64,000 nt of DNA, taken from contig NZ_CP049257.1 of NCBI RefSeq assembly GCF_011046535.1, positions 2,666,001 through 2,730,000 on the forward strand, in the 5' to 3' direction. The stretch's first letter is position 1; each line of letters starts with the position of its first letter. Below, in pieces: positions 47,857-56,319 of the stretch. Made by a program: the position numbers and the translations under genes. Origin of the DNA: Nocardioides anomalus. GTDB taxonomy: Bacteria; Actinomycetota; Actinomycetes; Propionibacteriales; Nocardioidaceae. The notes beneath the pieces were generated by a model. That model searched no databases and was not told where the DNA came from. It worked only from the letters and a program-made list of their open reading frames with translations.

Positions 47857-49995
47857 ATGCAGGGCGTGGGCCGCCTGAGCCGACCGGCTGTCGTCGTGGC
47901 GCCGCTGGCCCTGGCCGGCGGCGGGTACGCCGCCCTGCCCGCGGGACCGGCCCGCGACGGGGTCTTCGCCGCTCTCGGCCTGGTCTGCGTGGTCGTCGCG
48001 GCCATCGGTCTGCGGCGCCACCGGCCCCGGCGGGTGACCGGGTGGGTCCTGGTCCTGGCCGGGTTCGCCGGCTGGGTGGTCGGCGACGCGCTGTTCTCGC
48101 TCCAGGGCGCCTGGGGCATCGACGCCTACCCGGCGCCGGCCGACGGCGCCTACCTCGCGGCGTACGTGCTGATGACGGTGGGACTGGCGGTCATGGTGCG
48201 CCGCGGGCGCGGCCCGGCCGAGCTCGCCGCGCTGCTGGACGCGGCGGTGGTGGCCACGGGTGTCGCGGTCGTGGCCGGCGTCTTCGTGCTCGCCCCGATC
48301 GCCACCGACAGCAGCCTCGGCGTGCTGGCCAAGCTGACCAGCGCCTTCTACCCCGTGGCCGACGTGCTGCTGCTGGGCATCCTGGTGCGCTGCTGGGCGC
48401 TGCCCGGCTCGCGTCCGCTCGCGCTGCGGATGCTCATGAGCGCGCTCGGGCTGGTGCTCGTCGGCGACCTCTACTACACCGGCACCACCCTGGCCACCGG
48501 CAGCGTGGAGACCCAGCTCGGCAACGACCTGGTCTGGTACGCCGGCTACGTGGTGCTCGCGGCCTCGACCTGGGACCGCTCGCTGCGTGAGCTGTCCGAC
48601 CCGGCGCCGAGGGCCGAGGAGGGCGTCGACCCGGCGCGTCGGCTGCTCGTGCTCACCGGCGGGCTGCTGCTCCCGCCCGCCAGCCTGCTCGCCGACGGTC
48701 TCGACGGGCACCTGTCGGCCTGGCCGGTCGTCGTCGCGGGCTCGGCCGTGCTCTCGGTCCTGGTCCTGGTCCGGGTGGCCGGGCTGCTCCGGGTGGTCCG
48801 TCTCCAGTCCGAGCAGCTCTCCGCCCTCGCGCGCTCCGACGCGCTCACCGGCGTGCCCAACCGGCGCACGTGGGACTTCGAGCTGGCCCGCGCCTGCCGC
48901 AGCGCCAGCGAGAGCGGCCGGCCGCTGAGCGTCGCGCTGCTCGACCTGGACCACTTCAAGGACTACAACGACGCCCACGGCCACCCCGCCGGCGACCGGT
49001 TGCTCAAGGAGGCCACCGCCGCCTGGGGCCAGCACCTGCGCACCGGCGAGGTGCTCGCGCGGGTGGGCGGCGAGGAGTTCGGGGTGCTGTTCCCCGACCA
49101 CGACGGCGAGGCGGCCCGCCTGCGGCTGCTGGAGATGCTGGTCGACACCCCGGCCGGTCAGACCTTCTCCGCCGGGGTGGCGACCTGGCACCAGGACACC
49201 GACTCCGCGGTCACCGTCGCCGCCGCCGACGAGGCGCTCTACAGCGCCAAGCGCGGCGGTCGCAACCAGGTCCGCGTCGCGCCGTACGTCCCCGCCGACC
49301 TGCTGCTCCCCCAGCCGCGCATCGCCCTGCAGCCGATCGTCGACCTGGCCACCGGCACCACCGTCGGCATGGAGGCGCTCAGCCGCTTCGCCGGCACCGG
49401 CCCGATGGAGGTCTTCGAGCAGGCGCGCACCCTCGGCCGGCTCGCCGAGCTCGAGGCGGCCGCCATCGGCAGCGCCCGCATGGTCGCGGTGCCGCGGATG
49501 CTGCTCTCGGTCAACGTCGACATCGCCTCGCTGACCGCGCCCGAGGTGCGCGCCGCGCTGGCCGGCGACCTCGAGTACGTCGTCGTGGAGGTCACCGAGC
49601 ACACCCACAGCCCCGCGGACCCCGGCCGGGTGGCCGAGATCCAGGACGTGCTCGCCGACTACCGCGAGCGCGGCGCGCTGGTCGCCGTGGACGACTGGGG
49701 CACCGGCTACTCCGACATGGCCCGCCTCGACCTCATCGAGCCGGAGATCGTGAAGGTCGACATGTCGGTGGTGCAGGGGCTGGACTCCGCGCGCAGCCGG
49801 GCCCTGCTCGGCACGGTCCTGGCCTGGGCCACCCGCCGCGGCGCCAAGGTCTGTGCCGAGGGGATCGAGACCCAGGAGCAGCTCCAGATCCTCGGCGACC
49901 TCGGCGTGCACCTCGGCCAGGGCTTCCTCCTCGGCGTCCCCGAGCTCGCCGGCGCGCACCGCCGGACCCAGGCCCCGGAGCCCGCGGCTCAGTAG
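47857..49995 (+). CDS. membrane GGDEF-EAL cyclic-di-GMP enzyme
   Basis: In the 712-residue protein about nine hydrophobic segments span residues 1-310. The GGDEF domain follows, with DALTGVPNRRTWDFEL, LDLDHFKDYNDAHGHPAGD and an intact active site VGGEEFGVLF. The EAL domain has MEALSRFAG, SVNVDIASL, VVVEVTEHTH, VDDWGTGYSDMARL, VKVDMSVVQG, CAEGIETQEQ and QGFLLG, keeping the catalytic and metal ligands. Both synthesis and breakdown of c-di-GMP look possible. ATG 47857 was chosen; GTG 47866 is an alternative. Its TAG stop forms part of the -10 box of the next gene. Confidence 0.92.
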   Translation: MQGVGRLSRPAVVVAPLALAGGGYAALPAGPARDGVFAALGLVCVVVAAIGLRRHRPRRVTGWVLVLAGFAGWVVGDALFSLQGAWGIDAYPAPADGAYLAAYVLMTVGLAVMVRRGRGPAELAALLDAAVVATGVAVVAGVFVLAPIATDSSLGVLAKLTSAFYPVADVLLLGILVRCWALPGSRPLALRMLMSALGLVLVGDLYYTGTTLATGSVETQLGNDLVWYAGYVVLAASTWDRSLRELSDPAPRAEEGVDPARRLLVLTGGLLLPPASLLADGLDGHLSAWPVVVAGSAVLSVLVLVRVAGLLRVVRLQSEQLSALARSDALTGVPNRRTWDFELARACRSASESGRPLSVALLDLDHFKDYNDAHGHPAGDRLLKEATAAWGQHLRTGEVLARVGGEEFGVLFPDHDGEAARLRLLEMLVDTPAGQTFSAGVATWHQDTDSAVTVAAADEALYSAKRGGRNQVRVAPYVPADLLLPQPRIALQPIVDLATGTTVGMEALSRFAGTGPMEVFEQARTLGRLAELEAAAIGSARMVAVPRMLLSVNVDIASLTAPEVRAALAGDLEYVVVEVTEHTHSPADPGRVAEIQDVLADYRERGALVAVDDWGTGYSDMARLDLIEPEIVKVDMSVVQGLDSARSRALLGTVLAWATRRGAKVCAEGIETQEQLQILGDLGVHLGQGFLLGVPELAGAHRRTQAPEPAAQ

Positions 49996-50004
49996 GCTGA
50001 CCCC

Positions 50005-50610
50005 GTGGCGGTCACACGAGGGTTCCTGGGCAAGCGGCGCGGGCAGGAGCACCGCCTGCCGCCGGGGCAGTACGACGTCGGCGGCGGCTGGCCCGTCCTG
50101 ACCGCCGAGGCCACCCCGCGCCTGGATCCGCAGCGCTGGACCATGACCGTCGACGGCCTGGTCTCCTCCCCCACCACCTGGACCTGGGACCAGCTCCACG
50201 AGCTGCCCCCGTCCTCCTACGTCGGGGACATCCACTGCGTGACGACCTGGTCGAAGTTCGACGTCACCTTCCGCGGCGTCAGCGTCGACCTGCTCCTCGA
50301 GGCCGCCGGACCGCAGCCCGAGGCGGCGTACGTCATGGCGCACTCGACCACCGGCTACACCACCAACCTGCCGCTCGCCGACGTCACCGACGGCAAGGCC
50401 TGGGTCGTCTGGGAGTACGGCGGCAAGCCGCTGCCCCGCGAGCACGGCGGCCCGGTCCGGCTGCTGGTGCCGCACCTGTACTTCTGGAAGTCCGCCAAGT
50501 GGGTCACCCGCCTCGAGCTGATGGCGCACGACCGCAGGGGGTTCTGGGAGCAGAACGGCTACCACGACCGCGGCGACCCGTGGGCCGAGCAGCGCTACCA
50601 GGGTGACTGA
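50005..50610 (+). CDS. sulfite-oxidase-like molybdopterin oxidoreductase
   Basis: This 201-residue protein is a compact molybdopterin-binding domain: LPPGQYDVGGGWPVLTAEATP, WTMTVDGLV, ELPPSSYVGDIHCVTTWSKFD with the likely molybdenum-ligating Cys, GVSVDLLLEAAG, YTTNLPLADV, PLPREHGGPVRLLVPHLYFWKSAKW and ELM. It lacks a signal peptide and the dimerisation domain of true sulfite oxidases, so it is probably cytoplasmic. It pairs with the flavin reductase encoded next, the likely electron partner. GTG 50005 is six bases after TAGGCT (49993-49998). Confidence 0.9.
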   Translation: MAVTRGFLGKRRGQEHRLPPGQYDVGGGWPVLTAEATPRLDPQRWTMTVDGLVSSPTTWTWDQLHELPPSSYVGDIHCVTTWSKFDVTFRGVSVDLLLEAAGPQPEAAYVMAHSTTGYTTNLPLADVTDGKAWVVWEYGGKPLPREHGGPVRLLVPHLYFWKSAKWVTRLELMAHDRRGFWEQNGYHDRGDPWAEQRYQGD

Positions 50611-50613
50611 GCG

Positions 50614-51339
50614 GTGACCGACGCGCCGCTGCCGATCGAGGAGGTCCAGGCCGTCGAGACGGCGTGGACCACCGGCATCGTCATCGAGAAGGCCCAGCCC
50701 ACCGACGACCTCGTGCAGCTGCGTGTGCACGTGCAGGACCGGATCCGGCACCGGCCCGGGCAGCACTACCTGATCCGCCTGCGCGCCCCCGACGACTACA
50801 CCGCCCAGCGCTCCTACTCGGTCGCCTCCGACGACGACGACCCCCTCGTGGAGTTCCTCGTCGAGCGCCTCCCCGACGGCGAGGTGTCCTCGCACCTCTA
50901 CGACGTGGTCGAGGTCGGCGACGAGCTCGAGGTCCGCGGCCCGATCGGTCGCTGGTTCACCTGGGACACCACGACCCCCGCCGTCGTGCTCGTCGGCGGC
51001 ACCGGCGTCGTGCCGGCCGTGGCCATGCTCCGGACCGCGCGGCGGCTCGGGCGCACCGACCTGCTGCGGGTCGTGGCCGTCGGCCGCTCCCCCGACCACT
51101 TGCCGTACCGCGCCGAGCTGGCCAAGGCCGGAGCCTCGTTGGCCTACACGCGGGTCTCCGCCGACACGCGCGCCGCTGGTGCGCCGACGGCCGACGAGGT
51201 CCGGCCGCTGCTCGAGGGCGTCGAGCTGGCCTACGTGTGCGGCTCGGCGCGGTTCGCGTCGTACGCCGAGACGCTGCTGGTGGACTGTGGGATGCCGGTG
51301 GAGGGGATCAGGGTCGAGAGGTTCGGGCCTACGGGGTGA
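50614..51339 (+). CDS. FAD/NAD(P)-binding ferredoxin-reductase-type protein
   Basis: The 241-residue protein has an FAD-binding barrel with RPGQHYLIRLRAPDDY and AQRSYSVASDDDD (the RxYS flavin motif), then an NAD(P)-binding domain with VVLVGGTGVVPAVAMLRTAR and ELAYVCGSARFASYAETLL. No 2Fe-2S domain is present. It should pass electrons from NAD(P)H to the molybdopterin protein encoded three bases upstream. GTG 50614 fits that spacing. The two genes form a common actinobacterial pair of unknown physiological substrate. Confidence 0.9.
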   Translation: MTDAPLPIEEVQAVETAWTTGIVIEKAQPTDDLVQLRVHVQDRIRHRPGQHYLIRLRAPDDYTAQRSYSVASDDDDPLVEFLVERLPDGEVSSHLYDVVEVGDELEVRGPIGRWFTWDTTTPAVVLVGGTGVVPAVAMLRTARRLGRTDLLRVVAVGRSPDHLPYRAELAKAGASLAYTRVSADTRAAGAPTADEVRPLLEGVELAYVCGSARFASYAETLLVDCGMPVEGIRVERFGPTG

Positions 51340-51381
51340 GGGGGCTGGGTGCTGGGTCTCGTGGTGCGGGCTCTCGGGGTC

Positions 51382-51568
51382 CGGCCGCCTGTGGACTGAC
51401 CCGGCCTCCGCCTGACCGCAGCCCCCTCACCGAACGCAACCGACGCCGTGTTGCACGCGACTGCTCCCAGCGTGGTTGCGTCTCGTATGCGTGCCCCACG
51501 CCGCGGGTCTAGCGTTCGGCGAGGGGGCTGCGGTCCGGCGGGGGCCGGGTCAGCCCACAGGCGGCCTG
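51382..51568. repeat. long inverted repeat, about 56-base arms
   Basis: The left arm 51382-51437 and right arm 51512-51568 are reverse complements at about 52 of 56 positions. The inner ends are ACCGAACGC on the left and GCGTTCGGC on the right. The 74-base loop contains a smaller inverted repeat, CGCAACC with GGTTGCG. Such an element could fold as a very stable RNA hairpin, be a degenerate miniature transposable element, or end both convergent transcripts. Confidence 0.7.
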
Positions 51569-51710
51569 GTCGGCGGCGGCACCGTCTCGCCTCCGCCTTC
51601 ACGGGTTCGGGTGGGGTGCGGTCGAGGTCATTCGTGGATCGGGACCGCAGCGTGGTCGCCGAAGGCGGCCGCGCATTGTGGGGCGGGGCGCAGCCTCGCC
51701 CTTAGCGCGC

Positions 51711-51823
51711 CCCTACCAGCCAGACCGGGTCCCGCTGTCAAGGACGGACCTCTCGCCGAAGGCCGCCGTCCGCCACGAAGTGGCGCGTAGCGTCCTTGAC
51801 AGCGGGAGTCGGGCTGGTAAGCG
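51711..51823. repeat. second inverted repeat, with 16-base perfect core
   Basis: CCCGCTGTCAAGGACG (51731-51746) and CGTCCTTGACAGCGGG (51791-51806) are exact reverse complements. Weaker pairing extends outward through CTACCAGCC on the left and GGCTGGTAAG on the right. The 44 bases between can form a further GGACGG/CCGTCC stem. Confidence 0.7.
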
Positions 51824-51898
51824 CGCGGCCGCACGCAATTGATCACGCCGAGAAGCAAGAACCGGCGACGGGCAAGCGAGAGCCCAGCACGAGGAGCC

Positions 51899-53080
51899 CT
51901 AGACCGCGACCTCCAGCGCCTGCGGCGCTGCGAGGCGGCGGATCAGGGCGGCGTAGGCGTCGAAGCAGCGCTGGTCGCTGAGTCGCTGGCGGTGGCGCAG
52001 GATCCGCTCGGTGTGCTCCTCGCGCTGCTCGAAGGCGGCCTCCCACACGCGTGCGACCGCGTCCGGGTCGCGGTCGGGGATGACCAGCCGCGGGTCGGCC
52101 ACCATGAGCGCGGCGTCGCCGACGTCGGTGGTGACCGGGACGGCGCCGCAGGCCATGCCCTCGAGCAGGGAGAGGGGCGCGGCCTCGCCGTAGGCGCTGG
52201 TGATGGCCACCAGGTCGGCGCCGTTGTAGAGCCTCGGCATGTCGGCGCGGATGCCGAGCAGGTGCACGCGGTCGGTGGGGGCGCCGGCGGCGGCCAGGAG
52301 GTCGGCCAGCGCGGGGTTGGTGGCCACCATGCCGGCGCCGCAGAGCACGGCGTGGGCGTCGGGGTAGCGGCGCAGGAAGGTGGCGGCGGAGCGGACGAAG
52401 AGTCCGACGTCCTTCATCGGGTCGAAGCGTGCCGAGAGCAGCACGACGGGGGCGTCGCCGACCACGCCGAGGTCGCGGCGCACCTCGGCGCGGTCCTGCG
52501 GCGAGGAGCGGAAGCGGCGCAGGTCGGTGCCGTTGGGGATGACGGGGAGCTGGTCGAGCGGGATGCCGGTGGCCGCGTGGTACGCCGCCTGGGTGGAGCG
52601 GGCGCAGCAGACCGCGGCGACCACGACGCCGCGCTCGGTGAGCTCGACCAGCTGCTCGAGGCCGGCGCCGGAGTGCTCGGGGTCGGAGCGGTGCAGGCAG
52701 GCGACCACCGGCCGCTCGACCTCACGCAGGGCGATGAGCGGCTGCTCCTTGAGCGAGAGCACGACGTCGGCCTGCGCGGCCGCCCGCTCGACCGCGGCCA
52801 GGTGGAACGGCGTCAGCGGCTCGTGGGTCTCCCGCTCCAGCGCCTCCACCGGTACGCCGGCCGCGCGGAGCCGCTGGTGGCTGAGGTCGGCCTCGGCGGT
52901 CTGCACCGTGCCCTCGCGCACCGAGCGGTTGGTCAGCCCCAGCACCGCGTGCCGTTGCGCGGTCGTGGCGTCCAGGCTGCGCACCACCGCGGTGTGCAGC
53001 ACTCGAGCGCCGCCGGAGAAGAAGCCTTCGTAGACCGACAGGACCCGCGGCCCGTCGTCGGGGAAACCCACCAGCGCCAT
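51899..53080 (-). CDS. GT4-family glycosyltransferase
   Basis: The 393-residue GT-B enzyme has an N-terminal domain (RVLSVYEGFFSGGARVLHT, VVLSLKEQPLIAL) and a C-terminal donor domain (LPVIPNGTDLRRFR, VVLLSARFDPMKDVGLFVRS, VLCGAGMVATNPAL, HLLGIRADMPRLYNGADLVA, SAYGEAAPLSLLEGMACG, the last with the EX7E-type motif). Donor and acceptor are unknown. It is a single gene with ATG 53080, divergent from the MFS gene and convergent with the reductase across the inverted-repeat gap. Confidence 0.9.
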   Translation of the reverse strand: MALVGFPDDGPRVLSVYEGFFSGGARVLHTAVVRSLDATTAQRHAVLGLTNRSVREGTVQTAEADLSHQRLRAAGVPVEALERETHEPLTPFHLAAVERAAAQADVVLSLKEQPLIALREVERPVVACLHRSDPEHSGAGLEQLVELTERGVVVAAVCCARSTQAAYHAATGIPLDQLPVIPNGTDLRRFRSSPQDRAEVRRDLGVVGDAPVVLLSARFDPMKDVGLFVRSAATFLRRYPDAHAVLCGAGMVATNPALADLLAAAGAPTDRVHLLGIRADMPRLYNGADLVAITSAYGEAAPLSLLEGMACGAVPVTTDVGDAALMVADPRLVIPDRDPDAVARVWEAAFEQREEHTERILRHRQRLSDQRCFDAYAALIRRLAAPQALEVAV

Positions 53081-53248
53081 GCCGCACCTCCGGTCACCGA
53101 GCTGAGCCTGAGCCGTCGCGACCGACGGTGACAGGCCGAGGTGTGCCGGAGGTCACAACCGTGTGCGGGTCGTGTGAACATCAGGTTTCCGGAGGCACCC
53201 GAAAACCGGACGACAGCCGTCGGCGGGCGCTGGAAGACTCCCGCCACG

Positions 53249-54523
53249 ATGCTCGGATCGCTGCGCACCCGCTTCCGCCCGCCCTCCCCCCTCGCGGGCC
53301 GCCTGGCCGGGCAGTCGCTGCTGTTCGCGCTGGGCGAGGGCACGTTCATGACCGGCTCGGCGGTCTTCTACACCCAGATCGTCGGCCTGAGCGCGGCGCA
53401 GGTCGGGCTTGGGCTGACCATCGCGGGCGTGGCCGGCTTCGCGCTGGCCTGGCCGATGGGCAAGCTCGTGGACCGGTTCGGACCCAAGCGCTGCTGGGCG
53501 GTGAGCGCGGCCGGTCAGGCCGCCCTGTTCTCGCTGTGGCCGTTCATCGACGGCTTCCGGGGCTACGTCGCCATGGCCATGGTGATGGCGGTCTTCGAGT
53601 CCCTGGGCGGGGCGTCGCACGGCGCGTACACCATCGACGTGCTGCCACCGGAGGAGCGCGTGGAGTCGCGGGCCTACATGTACTCCGCGCTCAACCTGGG
53701 CTTCACCCTCGGCTCGCTGCTGGGCGGCATCGCGCTGGCCTTCGACTCCAACACGGTGCTGCACGCGCTGCCGTGGTTCGTCACCGCGGCCTTCCTGGTC
53801 AACGCCGCGGCGATCCTGCGGCTGCCCAACGCCCCGCACGACGAGCGCACGCCGGAGGAGCGGCGGGTCCGGCTGCCCGGGCCCGGCCCGCTGCGCAACG
53901 CCGGGTGGATGGCCGGCACCTTCTTCACCGGCGTGCTCTGGACCAACCAGGTCCTGCTCAACATCGTCATCCCGCTGTGGCTGGTGGAGCGCACCGACGC
54001 CCCCCGGGTGCTGCTCGCCTTCCTGTTCGGCACCAACACCGTGATGTGCATCTTCCTGCCGATGGCCGCGGCCCGAGGCGTGCGCGACATCTCGACCGCG
54101 CTGCGGGCGATCCGGCTCTCGACGGTGTTCTTCGTGGGCTCCTGCCTCATCACGCTCTACACCCACGAGACCGTGGGCTGGGTGACCATCGCCCTGGTCT
54201 GGCTCGGTCACGTGACCGTCACCGGCGCCGAGCTCTACCTGTCCGCGGCCAGCTGGTCCTTCGAGGCCGAGCTGATGGACCCCCGTCGCCGTGGTGAGTA
54301 CCAAGGCGCCGCCGAGCTCAGCGGCACCCTCGGCCGGGTCTGGGCACCCGCGCTCTACACGTTCCTGGCCATGAGCTGGGGCGAGGCCGGGTGGCTGGTC
54401 ATCGCGCTCATCGCCGTGGTCGCGACCGTCGGGCTGCACCCGTCGGTACGCCGGGCGCAGGCGTTCCTCGTGGAGCACGGACCACCCGCAGAGAAGGCGT
54501 CAAGGGCCACCGGGGCGGCGTAA
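53249..54523 (+). CDS. MFS transporter
   Basis: This 424-residue protein has about twelve hydrophobic segments. The loop after helices 2-3 reads MGKLVDRFGPKRCW, the major-facilitator signature. SLGGASHGAYTIDVLPPEERV and LYLSAASWSFEAELMDPRRRGEYQG are conserved in actinobacterial drug-type MFS proteins. The substrate is unknown. ATG 53249 was chosen for length. The frame is open further upstream, but those residues are not membrane-like. It is followed 54 bases later by the kdp operon. Confidence 0.9.
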   Translation: MLGSLRTRFRPPSPLAGRLAGQSLLFALGEGTFMTGSAVFYTQIVGLSAAQVGLGLTIAGVAGFALAWPMGKLVDRFGPKRCWAVSAAGQAALFSLWPFIDGFRGYVAMAMVMAVFESLGGASHGAYTIDVLPPEERVESRAYMYSALNLGFTLGSLLGGIALAFDSNTVLHALPWFVTAAFLVNAAAILRLPNAPHDERTPEERRVRLPGPGPLRNAGWMAGTFFTGVLWTNQVLLNIVIPLWLVERTDAPRVLLAFLFGTNTVMCIFLPMAAARGVRDISTALRAIRLSTVFFVGSCLITLYTHETVGWVTIALVWLGHVTVTGAELYLSAASWSFEAELMDPRRRGEYQGAAELSGTLGRVWAPALYTFLAMSWGEAGWLVIALIAVVATVGLHPSVRRAQAFLVEHGPPAEKASRATGAA

Positions 54524-54577
54524 GGGAACCGTCAAGACGACCCCTGACCAGGGCGGACGGGACGTAGCAATGAGGGC

Positions 54578-54658
54578 GTGAACGACTTCATCTACGTCCT
54601 GGTGACGCTCCTCGCGTTCGCCGGGCTCGCGCTGCTGGTCAGCGTCCTCGACCGGTGA
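54578..54658 (+). CDS. kdpF: KdpF small membrane subunit
   Basis: Only 26 residues are encoded. The start [20 protein letters not shown] is followed by a short VSVLDR tail: a single hydrophobic helix typical of KdpF, which stabilises the KdpFABC potassium pump. GTG 54578 is six bases after TAGCAAT, so the operon may be leaderless. Its TGA overlaps the kdpA GTG by four bases. Confidence 0.88.
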   Translation: MNDFIYVLVTLLAFAGLALLVSVLDR

Positions 54659-56319
54659 GCGAGACGCTCCCGGCGCTGGGCCAGATCGGCGCCCTCGTCC
54701 TGCTCCTCGTGCTGACGGTCCCGCTGCTCGCGCGGTACCTCGCCCACCTCTACACCAGCGAGCGCCACCTGGCGCCCGAGCGCGCGGCGTACCGCGTGCT
54801 GCGGGTCGACCCGGACGCCGACCAGCACTGGCGCAGCTACGCGCTGTCGGTGCTCGGCTTCAGCCTGGTCGGCGTCCTGGCGCTCTACACCCTCGGCCGC
54901 GTGCAGGCCCACCTGCCGCTGTCGCTCGGCTTCGCCGGGCTGCCCGCGGACGGGGCCTGGAACACCGCGGTCAGCTTCGTGACCAACACCAACTGGCAGT
55001 GGTACTCCGGCGAGGCCGCCGTGGGCCACCTGTTCCAGATGAGCGGGCTGACGGTGCAGAACTTCGTCAGCGCGGGAGTCGGCATGGCCGTCGCCGCGGC
55101 GTTCGCGCGCGGCCTGGCCCGCACCGAGCACGACGGCCGGGTCGGCAACTTCTTCGCCGACCTGGTGCGCACCACCGTGCGGGTGCTGCTGCCGATCTCC
55201 CTGGTCACGGCCTGCGTGCTCGTGCTCTTCGGCGTGGTGGAGAACGTCGCCGGCGACTCGGTCATGACCACGCTCACCGGCGGCCACCAGACGCTGACCG
55301 GCGGCCCGGTGGCCAGCCAGGAGGCCATCAAGCAGCTCGGCACCAACGGCGGCGGCTTCTACAACGTCAACTCCGCCCACCCGTTCGAGAACCCGACGCC
55401 CTTCACCGACCTGGTCTCGATCTACCTGATGCTGCTCATCCCGTTCGCCATGGCCGGCGCGTTCGGCCTCATCGTGCGCGACCGCCGCCAGGGGATCGCC
55501 GTCGGGGGCGTGATGGCCCTGCTCCTGTCTGTCTCGATCGGCCTGCTCACCTGGGCCGAGATGGCTGGACCCGGCACCGCGCCGCAGCTGGCCGGGGGCG
55601 CGATGGAGGGCAAGGAGGTCCGCTTCGGCGAGGCCGCGTCCGCGCTGTTCGCCGCCGCCACCACCGGTACGTCGACCGGCGCGGTCAACGCCATGCACGA
55701 CTCCCTCACCGCCCCCGGCGGCGGGGTGGCCATGTTCAACATGATGCTCGGCGAGATCGCGCCCGGCGGTGTGGGCTCGGGCCTGTACGGCATGCTCATG
55801 CTGGCCGTCGTCACCGTGTTCCTCGCCGGTCTCATGGTCGGCCGGACGCCGGAGTACCTCGGCAAGAAGATCAGCCAGCGCGAGATCGTCCTGGTGGCGG
55901 CCTACGTCCTCACCACGCCGTTCCTGCTGCTGGTCGGCATCGCGGTCGCGGTGTCCGTCGACGACGGGCCGGCCGGCATCCTCAACGGCGGGCCGCACGG
56001 CTTCTCCGAGATGCTGTACGCCGTCACGTCGGCGGCCAACAACAACGGCTCGGCCTTCGGCGGGCTCACCTCGGGCACGCCGTTCTGGAACACGCTGCTC
56101 GGGCTGCTGATGCTCTTCGGCCGCTTCCTGCCGATCGTCTTCGTGCTCGCGCTCGCCGGCCGCTTCGCCGCGGCCAGGCGGGCGCCCGCCGGCGCCGGCA
56201 CCCTGCCGACCCACACGCCGCTCTTCGTCCTGCTCCTGTCCGGCGTCGCGCTCGTCGTCGTCGGCCTCACCTACGTGCCCGTGCTGATCCTCGGGCCGAT
56301 CGTGGAGTCCCTCTCGTGA
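54655..56319 (+). CDS. kdpA: potassium-transporting ATPase, channel-like subunit A
   Basis: The 554-residue polytopic subunit selects and conducts potassium. Selectivity-filter repeats are intact: [50 protein letters not shown] and [14 protein letters not shown]. The length is normal. GTG 54655 overlaps kdpF and the stop overlaps kdpB, so the subunits are translationally coupled. The operon order is kdpF-A-B-C-D-E. Confidence 0.98.
   Translation: MSETLPALGQIGALVLLLVLTVPLLARYLAHLYTSERHLAPERAAYRVLRVDPDADQHWRSYALSVLGFSLVGVLALYTLGRVQAHLPLSLGFAGLPADGAWNTAVSFVTNTNWQWYSGEAAVGHLFQMSGLTVQNFVSAGVGMAVAAAFARGLARTEHDGRVGNFFADLVRTTVRVLLPISLVTACVLVLFGVVENVAGDSVMTTLTGGHQTLTGGPVASQEAIKQLGTNGGGFYNVNSAHPFENPTPFTDLVSIYLMLLIPFAMAGAFGLIVRDRRQGIAVGGVMALLLSVSIGLLTWAEMAGPGTAPQLAGGAMEGKEVRFGEAASALFAAATTGTSTGAVNAMHDSLTAPGGGVAMFNMMLGEIAPGGVGSGLYGMLMLAVVTVFLAGLMVGRTPEYLGKKISQREIVLVAAYVLTTPFLLLVGIAVAVSVDDGPAGILNGGPHGFSEMLYAVTSAANNNGSAFGGLTSGTPFWNTLLGLLMLFGRFLPIVFVLALAGRFAAARRAPAGAGTLPTHTPLFVLLLSGVALVVVGLTYVPVLILGPIVESLS

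Larger units (their letters stand above)
51340..51898. other. 559-base gap filled by two large imperfect inverted repeats
   Basis: The gap separates two convergent genes. No open frame in it has convincing coding features. It contains two separate long inverted repeats (51382-51568 and 51711-51823), described below. Confidence 0.6.

Noticed and set aside
47731..51099. A minus-strand open frame of over 1100 codons
   Set aside because: It runs antisense to the GGDEF-EAL, oxidoreductase and reductase genes, with composition typical of an antisense frame in high-GC DNA (Val/Gly/Asp/Arg repeats, no domains).
51340..51898. Small open frames in the inverted-repeat gap as genes
   Set aside because: They are short, overlap the repeats and have no ribosome-binding site or protein-like composition.
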